A DNA stretch of 17,923 nt, taken from the NCBI GenBank assembly GCA_038239485.1, contig JBBSET010000061.1:1-17923 (forward strand). Direction: 5' to 3'. This document shows positions 1 to 7,659 of the stretch, piece by piece. Every line of letters starts with the position of its first letter. Position 1 is the first letter of the stretch. This DNA comes from DASQEH01 sp038239485. GTDB taxonomy: Bacteria > Actinomycetota > Actinomycetes > Propionibacteriales > Nocardioidaceae. Below the pieces are notes generated by a model, which did not search any database, was not told the origin of the DNA, and saw only the letters and a program-made list of their open reading frames with translations. Made by a program: the position numbers and the translations under genes.

Positions 1-1262
1 AAGAACGGCAGCATCGCCGCGAAGCCGACGAGGTACGAGATGATGCCCCGCCACCCCCAACGGCCGTACATCCCGTTCGGGTTGAAGATCTCGCCGATCG
101 CGTAGTGACCGCGGCGGACGAGGTAGTAGTCGACCAGGTTGACCGCGGTCCACGGGATGAAGAGGTAGAGCACGAGCAGCAGGAAGTCCTCGAAGTCGCT
201 GAGGAAGTTCGGCCCGATAAGCAGCGCCGGGACCACGGACAGCACCGCGGTGATCGTCACGGTGACGATCCGCACCGTGCTGGTCGGACGGACCTGCTTG
301 ATCGAGTCGATCCCACTGATCAGCGTCAGCGACCCGCCATACATGTTGAGCGCGGTGACAGAGATGAGACCGAGCGTGGAGAACACCAAGACGATGTTGC
401 CGAAGCCGCTGAACACCCGGTCTCCCGCAGTGCCGAGCGACGAGATCGTGTCGAAGGCGCCCCCGATCCAGGCGGCGAGAGCGGCACCCAGGCACATCAG
501 CCAGATCGCGCCCAGTGCGGAGCCCCAGTAGGTCCAGAGGAATGTCTTGCGCACGGTCACGTCCGGCGGCAGGTAGCGAGAGTAGTCGGACACGTAGATC
601 GCCCAGCTGATCTGGTACCCGGCCACGGCTCCGAACTGAACAAGGAACGGCGTCCACTTGAAGCCACCGAGATCGAACGAGCCGGCCGGGAAGCTCAGTG
701 TGAAGACCGAGACCGTCAAGACACCGAAGATGATGAAGAAGCCGAGGGCCAGCCACCGCTCGATGCTGTGGATCAGGTCGTAGCCGACGAGAGCGACGAC
801 AGCGGCGACGATCGTCGCGATGATGACCCAGAGGTTGCTGCTGCCGTGGATCGTCACATTCAGGGAGTCGCCGGCCAGCAGGGTGTTGAAGATGTTGAAG
901 CCGGCGTACTGCAGGTAGGCGAACAGCCAGACGAGCAGGGCTCCGACGTATCCGAACTGCGGACGCGACTGGATCATCTGCGGCAGGCCCAGCTGCGGTC
1001 CCTGGGCGGAGTGGAAGGCCATGAAGAAGGTGCCGAGAAGCGCTCCGGCGATGATCGCGATCAGCGACCACACCAGGTTGCCGCCAGCGGTGAACGACAG
1101 CACGCCGACCGCCAAGGTGGCGATCTGGGCGTTGCTCATGAACCACAGCGGGCCCTGGCTCCAGACCTTGCCGTGGCGTTCGTTCAGCGGGACGTAGTCG
1201 ATGGAACGCACCTCGACGCCGCCGCTGCGCGACGAGGTCGAGGGAGGGGCGTCAGCCGACAT
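1..1262 (-). CDS. NCS1-family nucleobase/purine-type permease (C-terminus off the left edge)
   Basis: Integral membrane proton- or sodium-coupled importer of the NCS1 family (cytosine, purines, allantoin, hydantoins and similar). About 420 codons are visible; the rest continues past base 1. The N-terminus has the family signature SIDYVPLNERHGKVWSQGP, followed by many hydrophobic helices; a later stretch reads YQISWAIYVSDYSRYLP, typical of NCS1. The ATG at 1262 is preceded by a clear AGGAG Shine-Dalgarno about 5 nt upstream. It overlaps the 3' end of the ureohydrolase gene by 11 nt, so translation is probably coupled and the two products probably serve one pathway. The substrate cannot be read from sequence; a guanidino compound, a nucleobase or another nitrogen source are all possible. 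Family call is strong, substrate unknown. Confidence 0.93.
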   Translation of the reverse strand, partial: MSADAPPSTSSRSGGVEVRSIDYVPLNERHGKVWSQGPLWFMSNAQIATLAVGVLSFTAGGNLVWSLIAIIAGALLGTFFMAFHSAQGPQLGLPQMIQSRPQFGYVGALLVWLFAYLQYAGFNIFNTLLAGDSLNVTIHGSSNLWVIIATIVAAVVALVGYDLIHSIERWLALGFFIIFGVLTVSVFTLSFPAGSFDLGGFKWTPFLVQFGAVAGYQISWAIYVSDYSRYLPPDVTVRKTFLWTYWGSALGAIWLMCLGAALAAWIGGAFDTISSLGTAGDRVFSGFGNIVLVFSTLGLISVTALNMYGGSLTLISGIDSIKQVRPTSTVRIVTVTITAVLSVVPALLIGPNFLSDFEDFLLLVLYLFIPWTAVNLVDYYLVRRGHYAIGEIFNPNGMYGRWGWRGIISYLVGFAAMLPF

Positions 1263-2277
1263 CGGATCTCCTAGGGGGTGATGGCGTGACGGATGGGGAT
1301 GGGGAGCGGGTTGGTGCCAGGACAGAGATCAGCTCATAGGCGACGTGGGAGGCGGCGATGCCGGTGAGCTCGGCGTGGTCGTATGCCGGTGCCACCTCGA
1401 CGATGTCCGCGCCTACGACGGCGAGGTCCACCAGCTCACGCAGCATGGCGAGCAGCTCCCGTGACGTCAGCCCGCCCGCCTCGGGGGTACCCGTGCCGGG
1501 CGCGTGGGCGGGATCGAGGACGTCGATGTCCACGGAGACGTAGATCGGGCTGTCGCCCAGCCGCTCGCGCATCCGCTCGACAGCCGCCGTCAGCCCGCGC
1601 TTGTCCACGTCGGCGCAGTGCACCGTCGCGAAGCCGAGCCGTTCGCTGTCCGGCAGATCCGTGGCAGCGTAGAGAGGTCCCCGGATTCCGACATGCATCG
1701 AGTGCTCGAGGTCGATCAGCCCCTCCTCCGAGGCTCGCCGGAACGGGGTGCCGTGGGTGTACGGCTCTCCGAAGTAGGTGTCCCAGGTGTCCAGGTGGGC
1801 GTCGAAGTGGAGGACCGCGAGCTGCCCGTGTCGCTCGTGGGCGGCGCGCAGCAGCGGCAGCGCGATCGTGTGGTCGCCACCGATCGTCAGCAGCCGGGTG
1901 CCGTCCGAGCTGAGGCTGGCAGCGGCGGTCTGGATCTGAGCGATGGCGGCCTGGATGTCGAAAGGGTTGCAGGAGATGTCACCGGCGTCGACGACCTGAC
2001 ACGCCCCGAACGGCTCCACGTCCAGCGCCGGGTTGTAGGGCCTGAGCAGGCGTGACGCCTGTCTGACGTGGGCCGGGCCGAACCGGGCACCTGGGCGGTA
2101 GCTGACCCCGCTGTCGAAGGGGACGCCTACCACGGCGATGTCGGCCCAAGACACCTCATCGGCTCGTGGCAGCCGGGCGAACGTCGCCGGACCGGCGAAC
2201 CGGGGTACTTGGGTGGCGTCGACCTGCCCGACCACATCTGCGGTGGTGACGCGGGGTACCGACCCGTCGGATGCCAA
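1252..2277 (-). CDS. speB: Agmatinase-family ureohydrolase
   Basis: Binuclear-manganese hydrolase that splits a guanidino group into urea plus an amine; in this family the substrate may be agmatine, guanidinobutyrate or a related compound. The 341 residues show the full metal-site set: GGDHT (His136), DAHLDTWD (Asp159, His161, Asp163) and SVDIDVLDPAHAPGTGTPE (Asp250, Asp252). The length is normal for a bacterial agmatinase. The start is TTG at 2277; a strong AGGGAGG lies 6 nt upstream, and I see no better ATG or GTG nearby. It lies 57 nt downstream of mshC, and its TGA overlaps the start of the NCS1 permease. The symbol speB reflects the family; a guanidinobutyrase or another guanidino hydrolase is equally possible, and the adjacent permease suggests use of an imported substrate. 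Confidence 0.9.
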   Translation of the reverse strand: MASDGSVPRVTTADVVGQVDATQVPRFAGPATFARLPRADEVSWADIAVVGVPFDSGVSYRPGARFGPAHVRQASRLLRPYNPALDVEPFGACQVVDAGDISCNPFDIQAAIAQIQTAAASLSSDGTRLLTIGGDHTIALPLLRAAHERHGQLAVLHFDAHLDTWDTYFGEPYTHGTPFRRASEEGLIDLEHSMHVGIRGPLYAATDLPDSERLGFATVHCADVDKRGLTAAVERMRERLGDSPIYVSVDIDVLDPAHAPGTGTPEAGGLTSRELLAMLRELVDLAVVGADIVEVAPAYDHAELTGIAASHVAYELISVLAPTRSPSPSVTPSPPRRSDVG

Positions 2278-2334
2278 CCGCCGCCTCCCTCGCTCCGGAG
2301 TTATGGCGGGACGCTACACCCCGGGCCGTGACCC

Positions 2335-3594
2335 TCAGCAGCGGCACGCGCCGGCTGAGCCGACCCGCGTCGGACTGACGCCGAGCGAGGACTCCACCAG
2401 CGCGGCGACCAGCTCACCGGATCCGGCCACCGGCCGGGCGGTCGACGCCGCCCATGAGTCGACAGCCTCGAGTGCTGCCGGAGCATCGAGGTCGTCGGCC
2501 ATCCGAGAGCGCACCACCTGGACAGTCCGGGTTGCATCCGGCCCGCCTGTCGCAACAGCCTCCGCCCACCGCTTCAACCGCTCCTGGCCGGCGCCCAGCA
2601 GGGCATCGCTCCACTCCCAGTCGGAGCGGTAGTGCTGGGACAGCAAGGTCAGCCTGATCGCCCGGGGGTCGACCCCCTCGTTGCGCAGCCTCGAGACCAG
2701 GACGAGGTTGCCGCGGGACTTCGACATCTTGTGCCCGTCGAGTCCGACCATGCCGGCGTGCGCGTACGCCTTGGCGAACGGCGTACCCGACTCGACGACC
2801 TGGGCCTGGCTGGCAGACATCTCGTGGTGGGGGAAGACCAGGTCCGAGCCGCCGCCCTGGATGTCGAGGTTCGGCCCTAGCTCGTGCAGGGCGATGGCGG
2901 AGCACTCGCTGTGCCAGCCTGGTCGACCGCGACCCAGGACGCTGTCCCAGCTGGGCTCGCCGGGCCGTTCATGCCTCCAGAGCAGGCAGTCCAGCGGGTC
3001 TCGCTTGCCCGGCCGGTCCGGGTCCCCACCGCGCTCCTCGAACTGCCCGAGCATCGCGGCCCGGTCGAGTCCGGACACCTCACCGAAGCGCGGATCGGCC
3101 GCGACGCGGAAGTAGAGGTCCCCGTCGACGTCGTAGACGGCGTCGTGCTCGCGCAGCCGCTGGACCAGGTCGACGACGAGCGGGATCGTCTCGACCGCGC
3201 CGGCGTAGACGTCGGGCGGGATGACGGCGAGCGCCGTCATGTCTTCGCGGAAGAGCTGCGTCTCGCGCTCCGCGAGCGCCCGCCAGTCCTCCCCCGTCGC
3301 TGTCGCGCGCTCCAGCAGAGGGTCGTCCACATCGGTGACGTTCTGCACGTACCGGACCCGGTGGCCGGCGGCCCGCCAGGCCCGGATCGCCAGATCGAAG
3401 GCGACGTAGGTGGCGGCGTGGCCGGCGTGCGTGGCGTCGTACGGCGTGATGCCACACACGTAGAGACGGGCCTCGGTACCGGGGTCGGTCAGCCGCGCCG
3501 ACCCGGTCCGGGCGTCGTACAGGGCGAGCTCGGCGGCGGGTCCGAACCGGTCGACGACCATCGACGAGACGGGTGGGGCCGGCCAGGCTTGCAT
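2335..3594 (-). CDS. mshC: Cysteine:GlcN-Ins ligase (mycothiol biosynthesis)
   Basis: MshC joins cysteine to glucosaminyl-inositol with ATP, the third committed step of mycothiol synthesis in the actinobacterial cytosol. It is a cysteinyl-tRNA synthetase paralogue. The 419 residues begin MQAWPAPPV, a typical MshC start. They carry a HIGH-like nucleotide motif in GITPYDATHAGHA (about 48-60), zinc ligands Cys47, Cys231 (WHSECS) and His256 (FPHHE), and KMSKS at 289-293. The protein lacks the long anticodon-binding C-terminus of CysS, which with the N-terminus separates it from a true tRNA synthetase. The tail after LVESSLGV (about 13 residues ending GACRC) is an oddity. ATG at 3594 has no Shine-Dalgarno but a TAGGCT hexamer at -13 to -8, suggesting its own leaderless promoter although it lies only 24 nt after the kinase-fold gene. 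Confidence 0.96.
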   Translation of the reverse strand: MQAWPAPPVSSMVVDRFGPAAELALYDARTGSARLTDPGTEARLYVCGITPYDATHAGHAATYVAFDLAIRAWRAAGHRVRYVQNVTDVDDPLLERATATGEDWRALAERETQLFREDMTALAVIPPDVYAGAVETIPLVVDLVQRLREHDAVYDVDGDLYFRVAADPRFGEVSGLDRAAMLGQFEERGGDPDRPGKRDPLDCLLWRHERPGEPSWDSVLGRGRPGWHSECSAIALHELGPNLDIQGGGSDLVFPHHEMSASQAQVVESGTPFAKAYAHAGMVGLDGHKMSKSRGNLVLVSRLRNEGVDPRAIRLTLLSQHYRSDWEWSDALLGAGQERLKRWAEAVATGGPDATRTVQVVRSRMADDLDAPAALEAVDSWAASTARPVAGSGELVAALVESSLGVSPTRVGSAGACRC

Positions 3595-3601
3595 ACCGTC
3601 A

Positions 3602-3607
3602 AGCCTA
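3602..3607 (-). promoter_or_regulatory. Candidate -10 element of a leaderless mshC transcript
   Basis: TAGGCT lies at -13 to -8 relative to the mshC ATG, matching the actinobacterial TANNNT -10 consensus at the spacing expected when transcription starts at or next to the start codon. No -35 is evident and no Shine-Dalgarno is present. Confidence 0.4.
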
Positions 3608-3618
3608 TCGGCGGCTGG

Positions 3619-4434
3619 TCAGAACGGCGGCCACGGGATCGCCGGCCAGCTGCCTCGCGGCATCGGCATCCGCCCGGCCCGGAGCAGCCTGGTCGCGCGC
3701 TTGCGCATCGCCGAGACCTCGACCCCGCTCAGCAGCTCTCGCAGCTCCGCGTCGAGGCCGCTGTCGAGAGTCGCCAGCAGGCGTCGCAGGTTGTCGCCGT
3801 CGGCCTCACTGAGCTCGTCGCCACCCCAGCCCCAAAGCACCGTTCGCAGCTTGGGCTCCTCGTGGAAGCTCACACCGTGGTCACATCCCCAGAGGCGCTC
3901 CTGCGACTCCGGCAGGACGTGGCCGCCCTTGCGGTCCGCGTTGTTGATGACCACGTCGAGCACGGCCATGTCCCTGAGCCTGGCGTCGTCGCGATGGATC
4001 AGCAGGACCGCGTTCCCGACGTGGTCCTCCGATTCGAGGACCGGGAGCCAGCCAGGCTCCTCGAAGGCCTCCCCCACCACGTCGACCAAGGTGATATCGG
4101 GGTCGACCTCCACCCAACGTTGACACATTCCCGGCCCGAAGTGACCGTCGTCGCGCAGCACCGTGGGCGGGACCACGCTCCATCCGCCGGCCTGCGACAC
4201 GAGCCGCGCTGCGCGCTCCCGGCCGGCCAGGGTGCCGTCCGGGAAGTCCCAGAGCGGACGCTCGCCACGAACCGGCTTGTAGACGCACTTCAAGCTCGTC
4301 GCGTCGAGCGTCACCTCCCCCAGGAACGACGCGTTCGACGCCGACAGCAGGCGGCCCTCCAGCTCGAGCGAACCCTGAGACAGGATCGTCTCGACCTCGT
4401 AGTCGTCGAGTGTCGTCGCCGCGTCAATGGGCAA
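3619..4434 (-). CDS. SCO1664-type PI3/4-kinase-fold protein
   Basis: Actinobacteria-specific protein resembling the phosphatidylinositol 3/4-kinase and HipA-like fold; the substrate is not known to me. Numbered from the chosen start (271 aa), it has a candidate ATP-binding lysine in CVYKPVRGERPLWDFPDG (Lys53). The catalytic loop is AVLDVVINNADRKGGH, with Asp160, Asn164-Asn165, Asp167, Arg168 and Lys169. A DFG-equivalent DHGVSF (Asp185) follows. These are the expected kinase residues, so it is probably active rather than a pseudokinase. The start is uncertain: TTG at 4434 overlaps the DUF3090 stop by 11 nt and gives a length usual for the family; ATT at 4425 is an alternative. The frame stays open further upstream, but that part reads like DUF3090 shadow. 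It sits in a row with a phosphatase and DUF3090, arguing for shared function. Confidence 0.82.
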   Translation of the reverse strand: MPIDAATTLDDYEVETILSQGSLELEGRLLSASNASFLGEVTLDATSLKCVYKPVRGERPLWDFPDGTLAGRERAARLVSQAGGWSVVPPTVLRDDGHFGPGMCQRWVEVDPDITLVDVVGEAFEEPGWLPVLESEDHVGNAVLLIHRDDARLRDMAVLDVVINNADRKGGHVLPESQERLWGCDHGVSFHEEPKLRTVLWGWGGDELSEADGDNLRRLLATLDSGLDAELRELLSGVEVSAMRKRATRLLRAGRMPMPRGSWPAIPWPPF

Positions 4435-5029
4435 TGCGCTTGAACCCGTTCGCGCGCGGACACAGGTGACCTTCGGGGTCCAGGGGGTTGCCGCAGAACT
4501 GACAGGGCGGCCGGCCGGCCGATACCACGCTCTGCGCCCGCCGAACGAAGGAGCGGGCGTAGGCCGGGTCAAGCTTGACGACCAGTACCTCCGACGCCTC
4601 GACGTCGACCTCACCTTCAACCATCGCGACCTCGTCCTCGTCGGTGCCGTCGATGCTCTCGGCTGTCGCGACCTCCTCCACCACGGGGAAGAGCTCGACG
4701 ATCACGGAGCCCTCCTCGGCGTCCCAGCTCAGCGTGATGGTCCCGACCCGGAACTCCTCCACGATCGGCTGGTCGAGCGGGTTGCCGTCGCGAAGACCGA
4801 TCGGGGCCACCGCGGGGATGGCCGCATCTCCCCCGCTGCGACGCAGTGCCTCGTCGAGCAGCAGGTCCATCCGCTCGGCCAGGATGGACACCTGCTGCTT
4901 CTCGAGCGCCACGCTCGTGACCCGAGGCCCGTCCTTCGCCTGGAGGAAGAAGGTGCGCTGACCCGGCTGGCCCACCGTGCCAGCGACAAATCGGTCCGGC
5001 TTCTCAAAGTTGTGGACGAGCATCGACAT
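4424..5029 (-). CDS. DUF3090 family protein with C-terminal zinc-knuckle-like motif
   Basis: Actinobacterial protein of unknown function (DUF3090), 201 aa from the chosen ATG. The family hallmark RFVAGTVGQPGQRTFFLQA lies at 13-31. The middle (about 118-145) is a strongly acidic stretch. The C-terminus carries CQFCGNPLDPEGHLC, i.e. Cys176, Cys179, His188 and Cys190, a plausible zinc-binding site. I chose ATG at 5029 because family members begin just before the RFVAGTVG block and because TACTCT sits at -12 to -7 with no Shine-Dalgarno; the frame is open upstream to 5110 but that part is atypical, and a second ATG at 5023 is possible. It lies 49 nt after the phosphatase gene and overlaps the kinase-fold gene. 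An adaptor or regulator for the flanking enzymes is an inference from context only. Confidence 0.88.
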   Translation of the reverse strand: MSMLVHNFEKPDRFVAGTVGQPGQRTFFLQAKDGPRVTSVALEKQQVSILAERMDLLLDEALRRSGGDAAIPAVAPIGLRDGNPLDQPIVEEFRVGTITLSWDAEEGSVIVELFPVVEEVATAESIDGTDEDEVAMVEGEVDVEASEVLVVKLDPAYARSFVRRAQSVVSAGRPPCQFCGNPLDPEGHLCPRANGFKRIAH

Positions 5030-5035
5030 GCCAAA

Positions 5036-5041
5036 AGAGTA
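5036..5041 (-). promoter_or_regulatory. Candidate -10 element of a leaderless DUF3090 transcript
   Basis: TACTCT lies exactly at -12 to -7 before the ATG at 5029, and there is no Shine-Dalgarno between it and the start. It supports both the start choice and an internal promoter within the phosphatase/DUF3090/kinase-fold row. Confidence 0.45.
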
Positions 5042-5078
5042 CGACGTTGGGGTAACGGCCACGGGCCAAGCCCGAGGC

Positions 5079-5780
5079 TCAGCCGGCCCCGCCGCCCACC
5101 GCGGCGTCACTGTCAGCGGCGCGCCTACGGCGCCGGGGCTTGCGGGTCGACACCAGTCCCGTCAGGTCGCCGTGCTCGTTGCACCTGACGACGAACGGTC
5201 GGAGCGGGGTGTACGAAACGACCGAAACGCTGGCCGGATCCACGACGATGCGCTGGAAGTTGTCCAAATGGGTCCCCAGGGCGTCGGCGAGGATCGCCTT
5301 GATGACGTCGCCATGGCTGACCGCCACCCAGATGGCGCCCGGGCCGTGCTCGGCGGTCACCCGCTCGTCCCAGTCCCGCACCGCGGCCACCGCTCGCGAC
5401 TGCATGTCGCGCATCGACTCGCCGCCGGGGAACGTCGCGCCGCTCGGATGGGACTGGACCACCTTCCACATCGGCTCCTTCGCCAGCTTCTTGAGCTGCT
5501 GACCGGTCCAGTCGCCGTACCCGCACTCTGTCAGCCGGTCGTCGGTGTGCACCTTCGGCGCCGGCGTCCGTGCGGCCGAGATGGCGTCGGCGGTCTGCTG
5601 GCACCGCTCGAGCGGGCTCGAGACGAGCTCGGCGACCGGCAGGACGGTGACCCGCTGCCCGGTGTCCTGCGCCTGGGTCATCCCGAGGTCGTCGAGCAGC
5701 ACGCCGGGCGTCCTGCCTGCCAGGATTCCCGCGGTGTTCGCCGAGGTCCGGCCGTGTCGGATAAGCAGAACTGTCGCCAC
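5079..5780 (-). CDS. Histidine phosphatase superfamily protein (MSMEG_4193 type)
   Basis: Member of the phosphoglycerate-mutase-like histidine phosphatase clan, 233 aa, cytosolic. The catalytic RHG is at 8-10 with the phospho-acceptor His9; Arg58/Gln61-type pocket residues occur in SSPLERCQQT; Glu85 in LTECGYGDW is the likely acid; His156 in AVSHGDVIK is the second catalytic histidine. All core residues are present, so it should be an active phosphatase or mutase. The C-terminus has a very basic tract (KPRRRRR) followed by a Gly/Ala tail. The GTG start at 5780 matches the usual VLLIRHG spacing; TATGGT at -12 to -7 suggests leaderless transcription. It is first of the row leading to DUF3090, the kinase-fold protein and mshC, and diverges from corA. 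The physiological substrate is unknown. Confidence 0.9.
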   Translation of the reverse strand: MATVLLIRHGRTSANTAGILAGRTPGVLLDDLGMTQAQDTGQRVTVLPVAELVSSPLERCQQTADAISAARTPAPKVHTDDRLTECGYGDWTGQQLKKLAKEPMWKVVQSHPSGATFPGGESMRDMQSRAVAAVRDWDERVTAEHGPGAIWVAVSHGDVIKAILADALGTHLDNFQRIVVDPASVSVVSYTPLRPFVVRCNEHGDLTGLVSTRKPRRRRRAADSDAAVGGGAG

Positions 5781-5786
5781 GCGCTC

Positions 5787-5792
5787 ACCATA
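5787..5792 (-). promoter_or_regulatory. Candidate -10 element for the histidine phosphatase gene
   Basis: TATGGT at -12 to -7 of the GTG at 5780, in the 47-nt divergent spacer shared with corA. No Shine-Dalgarno is seen. This is a good match to TANNNT at the leaderless position. Confidence 0.45.
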
Positions 5793-5827
5793 GAGCCAAC
5801 TTCGGAAAACAGAGTCACAATGTCAGC

Positions 5828-6811
5828 GTGATCGTCGACTGCGCCGTCTACCGAGAAGGCCTCCGGCTCGAGCTCCCCGGTGGCAGTACCGACATCGGCG
5901 AAGCTCTCGACTATGCGAACAGGTCCGGCGACTTCGTCTGGATAGGTCTGCACGAGCCGTCGCAGAACGAGATGGACCTGGTGGCCCTCTCGCTCGGTCT
6001 CCACCGCCTTGCCGTGGAGGATGCCGTGCGTGCACACCAGCGCCCCAAGCTGGAGCGGTACGACGGCGACGTCTTGTTCATGATCTTGAAGACGCTGTGG
6101 TACGTCGCCGACGACAGCGCCGTCGAGACGGGCGAGATCGCCGTCTTCGTCGGCTCGAACTATGTGGTGACCGTGCGGCACGGCGCCGGCGCCGACCTCC
6201 GATTCACCAGACGCGACCTCGAGGAGCACACCGAGGTGCTCGGGCACGGCCCGTTCGCCGTGTTGTACTCCGTGTGCGACAGCGTGGTGGACCATTACGC
6301 CAGCGTGGCGGCCGCGCTCGAGGACGACGTGGACAAGATCGAGATGTCGGTGTTCTCGGAGTCGCGGCACAACGTCTCGAAGATCATCTACATCCTGAAA
6401 AGGGAGATGACCGAGTTCCGGCGGGCGGTGCTCCCGCTGCGCGACCCGCTGACGAGGCTGGCTCAGCGTCAGGTCGCAGGGATGCCCAACGAGGCTGCCC
6501 CGTACTTCCGCGACGTGTTGGACCACTGCATCCGGGTCCAGGAGCAGGTCGAGTCGCTGGACCACCTGCTGTCGAGCGCGCACGAGGCGCAGATGGCGCG
6601 CACATCCGTGCAGCAGAACGACGACATGCGCAAGATCTCGGCCTGGGTCGCGATCGCGGCGGTCCCGACCGCGCTCGCAGGCATCTACGGGATGAACTTC
6701 GTGAACATGCCCGAGCTCCAATGGCGGTACGGGTACGCCGGCGTCCTGCTTCTGATGGCGACCGTCTGTTCGCTGCTGTTCCGGCTCTTCAAGCGTTCGG
6801 GTTGGCTCTGA
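5828..6811 (+). CDS. corA: CorA-family divalent cation (Mg2+) channel
   Basis: Pentameric inner-membrane Mg2+/Co2+ channel of the CorA/2-TM GxN family, 327 aa. A long cytoplasmic N-terminal domain with helical stretches (about 130-265) is followed by two membrane helices near 269-287 and 303-321. The selectivity motif GMN is at 288-290 in IYGMNFVNMPEL, and a basic cytoplasmic tail FKRSGWL ends the chain, all as expected. The start is GTG at 5828: the ATG at 5820 lies in another frame that stops at once. There is no good Shine-Dalgarno; CACAAT at -12 to -7 is only a partial -10 match. It diverges from the phosphatase operon and converges on uppP with a 15-nt gap in which I see no terminator hairpin. 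Confidence 0.95.
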   Translation: MIVDCAVYREGLRLELPGGSTDIGEALDYANRSGDFVWIGLHEPSQNEMDLVALSLGLHRLAVEDAVRAHQRPKLERYDGDVLFMILKTLWYVADDSAVETGEIAVFVGSNYVVTVRHGAGADLRFTRRDLEEHTEVLGHGPFAVLYSVCDSVVDHYASVAAALEDDVDKIEMSVFSESRHNVSKIIYILKREMTEFRRAVLPLRDPLTRLAQRQVAGMPNEAAPYFRDVLDHCIRVQEQVESLDHLLSSAHEAQMARTSVQQNDDMRKISAWVAIAAVPTALAGIYGMNFVNMPELQWRYGYAGVLLLMATVCSLLFRLFKRSGWL

Positions 6812-6826
6812 GCGGTTCGGCCGGCG

Positions 6827-7654
6827 TCAGGTCGCGGCGATCTGGCCGGTGGCCAGCAGGATGATCAGCACCACGCCGAGGGCGAGCCGATAGGGCACGA
6901 ACCAGGAGATCGGGTGGTGGGCGACGAACCTCAGAAGCCACGCCACTGCGGCGTACGCCACCACGAAGCTGACGACCGTCGCGACCAGGGTGGACCCCAG
7001 GGAGATGTCGCCGCCGAGGGCGCTCGGCAGCTCGTACAACCCGGCCGCGGTCAGCGCCGGGATCGACAAGAAGAACGACATCCGGGTCGCGGCGACCCGG
7101 TCGAGCCCACCGAACAGTCCGGCGGAGATCGTGGCACCCGAACGCGAGACGCCAGGTATCAACGCGATGCACTGCACCACGCCGATGACGATGGAGTCCC
7201 TCAGAGTGAGGTCCTTCTCGTGCCGCTCCTGGGTCGCGAAGCGCTCCGCCGCCAGCATCACGAAGCTCCAGACGATGAGCGCGCTGGCGACCCACCAGAG
7301 ATTACGAAGTGCCCCGGTCACCAGGTCCTTGCCCAGCAGGCCCGCGACGACGACCGGGATCGAGCCAACGATGACGTACCAGCCCATCCGGTAGTCGAAG
7401 GAGCCACGGATCTCCGGTCGGACGATGCCGCGCACCCAGGTGCTGGCGATCGTCCAGATGTCCGAGCGGAAGTACACGATGACCGCGACGATCGCGCCCA
7501 TCTGGATCACCGCGGTGAAACCGGTGACCGCCGAGTCGTCGATGGACAGGCCCATGATCTTCTCGGCGATCGTCAGATGGCCCGTGCTCGAGACCGGCAG
7601 GAACTCGGTGAGGCCCTCGACGATGCCCAGAATCAGCGTTTGAAGGAAATCCAC
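6827..7654 (-). CDS. uppP: Undecaprenyl-diphosphatase
   Basis: Membrane enzyme (UppP/BacA) that dephosphorylates undecaprenyl diphosphate, recycling the lipid carrier for peptidoglycan and other wall polymers; overexpression is associated with bacitracin resistance in the family. The 275-residue chain has multiple transmembrane helices and both active-site motifs: EGLTEFLPVSSTGHL at 13-27 and PGVSRSGATIS at 167-177 (Arg171). The length is typical. The GTG start at 7654 yields the standard N-terminus MDFLQTLILGIVEG. It begins 5 nt after the stop of the LLM oxidoreductase gene, so the two are co-transcribed and probably coupled. The 3' end faces corA. Confidence 0.97.
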   Translation of the reverse strand: MDFLQTLILGIVEGLTEFLPVSSTGHLTIAEKIMGLSIDDSAVTGFTAVIQMGAIVAVIVYFRSDIWTIASTWVRGIVRPEIRGSFDYRMGWYVIVGSIPVVVAGLLGKDLVTGALRNLWWVASALIVWSFVMLAAERFATQERHEKDLTLRDSIVIGVVQCIALIPGVSRSGATISAGLFGGLDRVAATRMSFFLSIPALTAAGLYELPSALGGDISLGSTLVATVVSFVVAYAAVAWLLRFVAHHPISWFVPYRLALGVVLIILLATGQIAAT

Positions 7655-7659
7655 GGTGC

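Noticed and set aside
105..1274. 389-codon plus-strand open frame rich in Asp, Glu, Arg and Gln
   Set aside because: It is the opposite-strand shadow of the NCS1 permease, whose translation matches a known family; the plus product is low-complexity and charged throughout.
2335..3594. Cysteinyl-tRNA synthetase (cysS)
   Set aside because: The MQAWP start, the short C-terminus without an anticodon domain and the overall pattern identify MshC.
2884..4443. 519-codon plus-strand open frame
   Set aside because: Opposite-strand shadow of mshC and the kinase-fold gene; repetitive Arg/Val/Asp composition and no domain.
6812..6826. Bidirectional terminator between corA and uppP
   Set aside because: Only 15 nt separate the genes and no stem-loop with a T-run is present; the same holds at 11816-11836 and 16695-16703.
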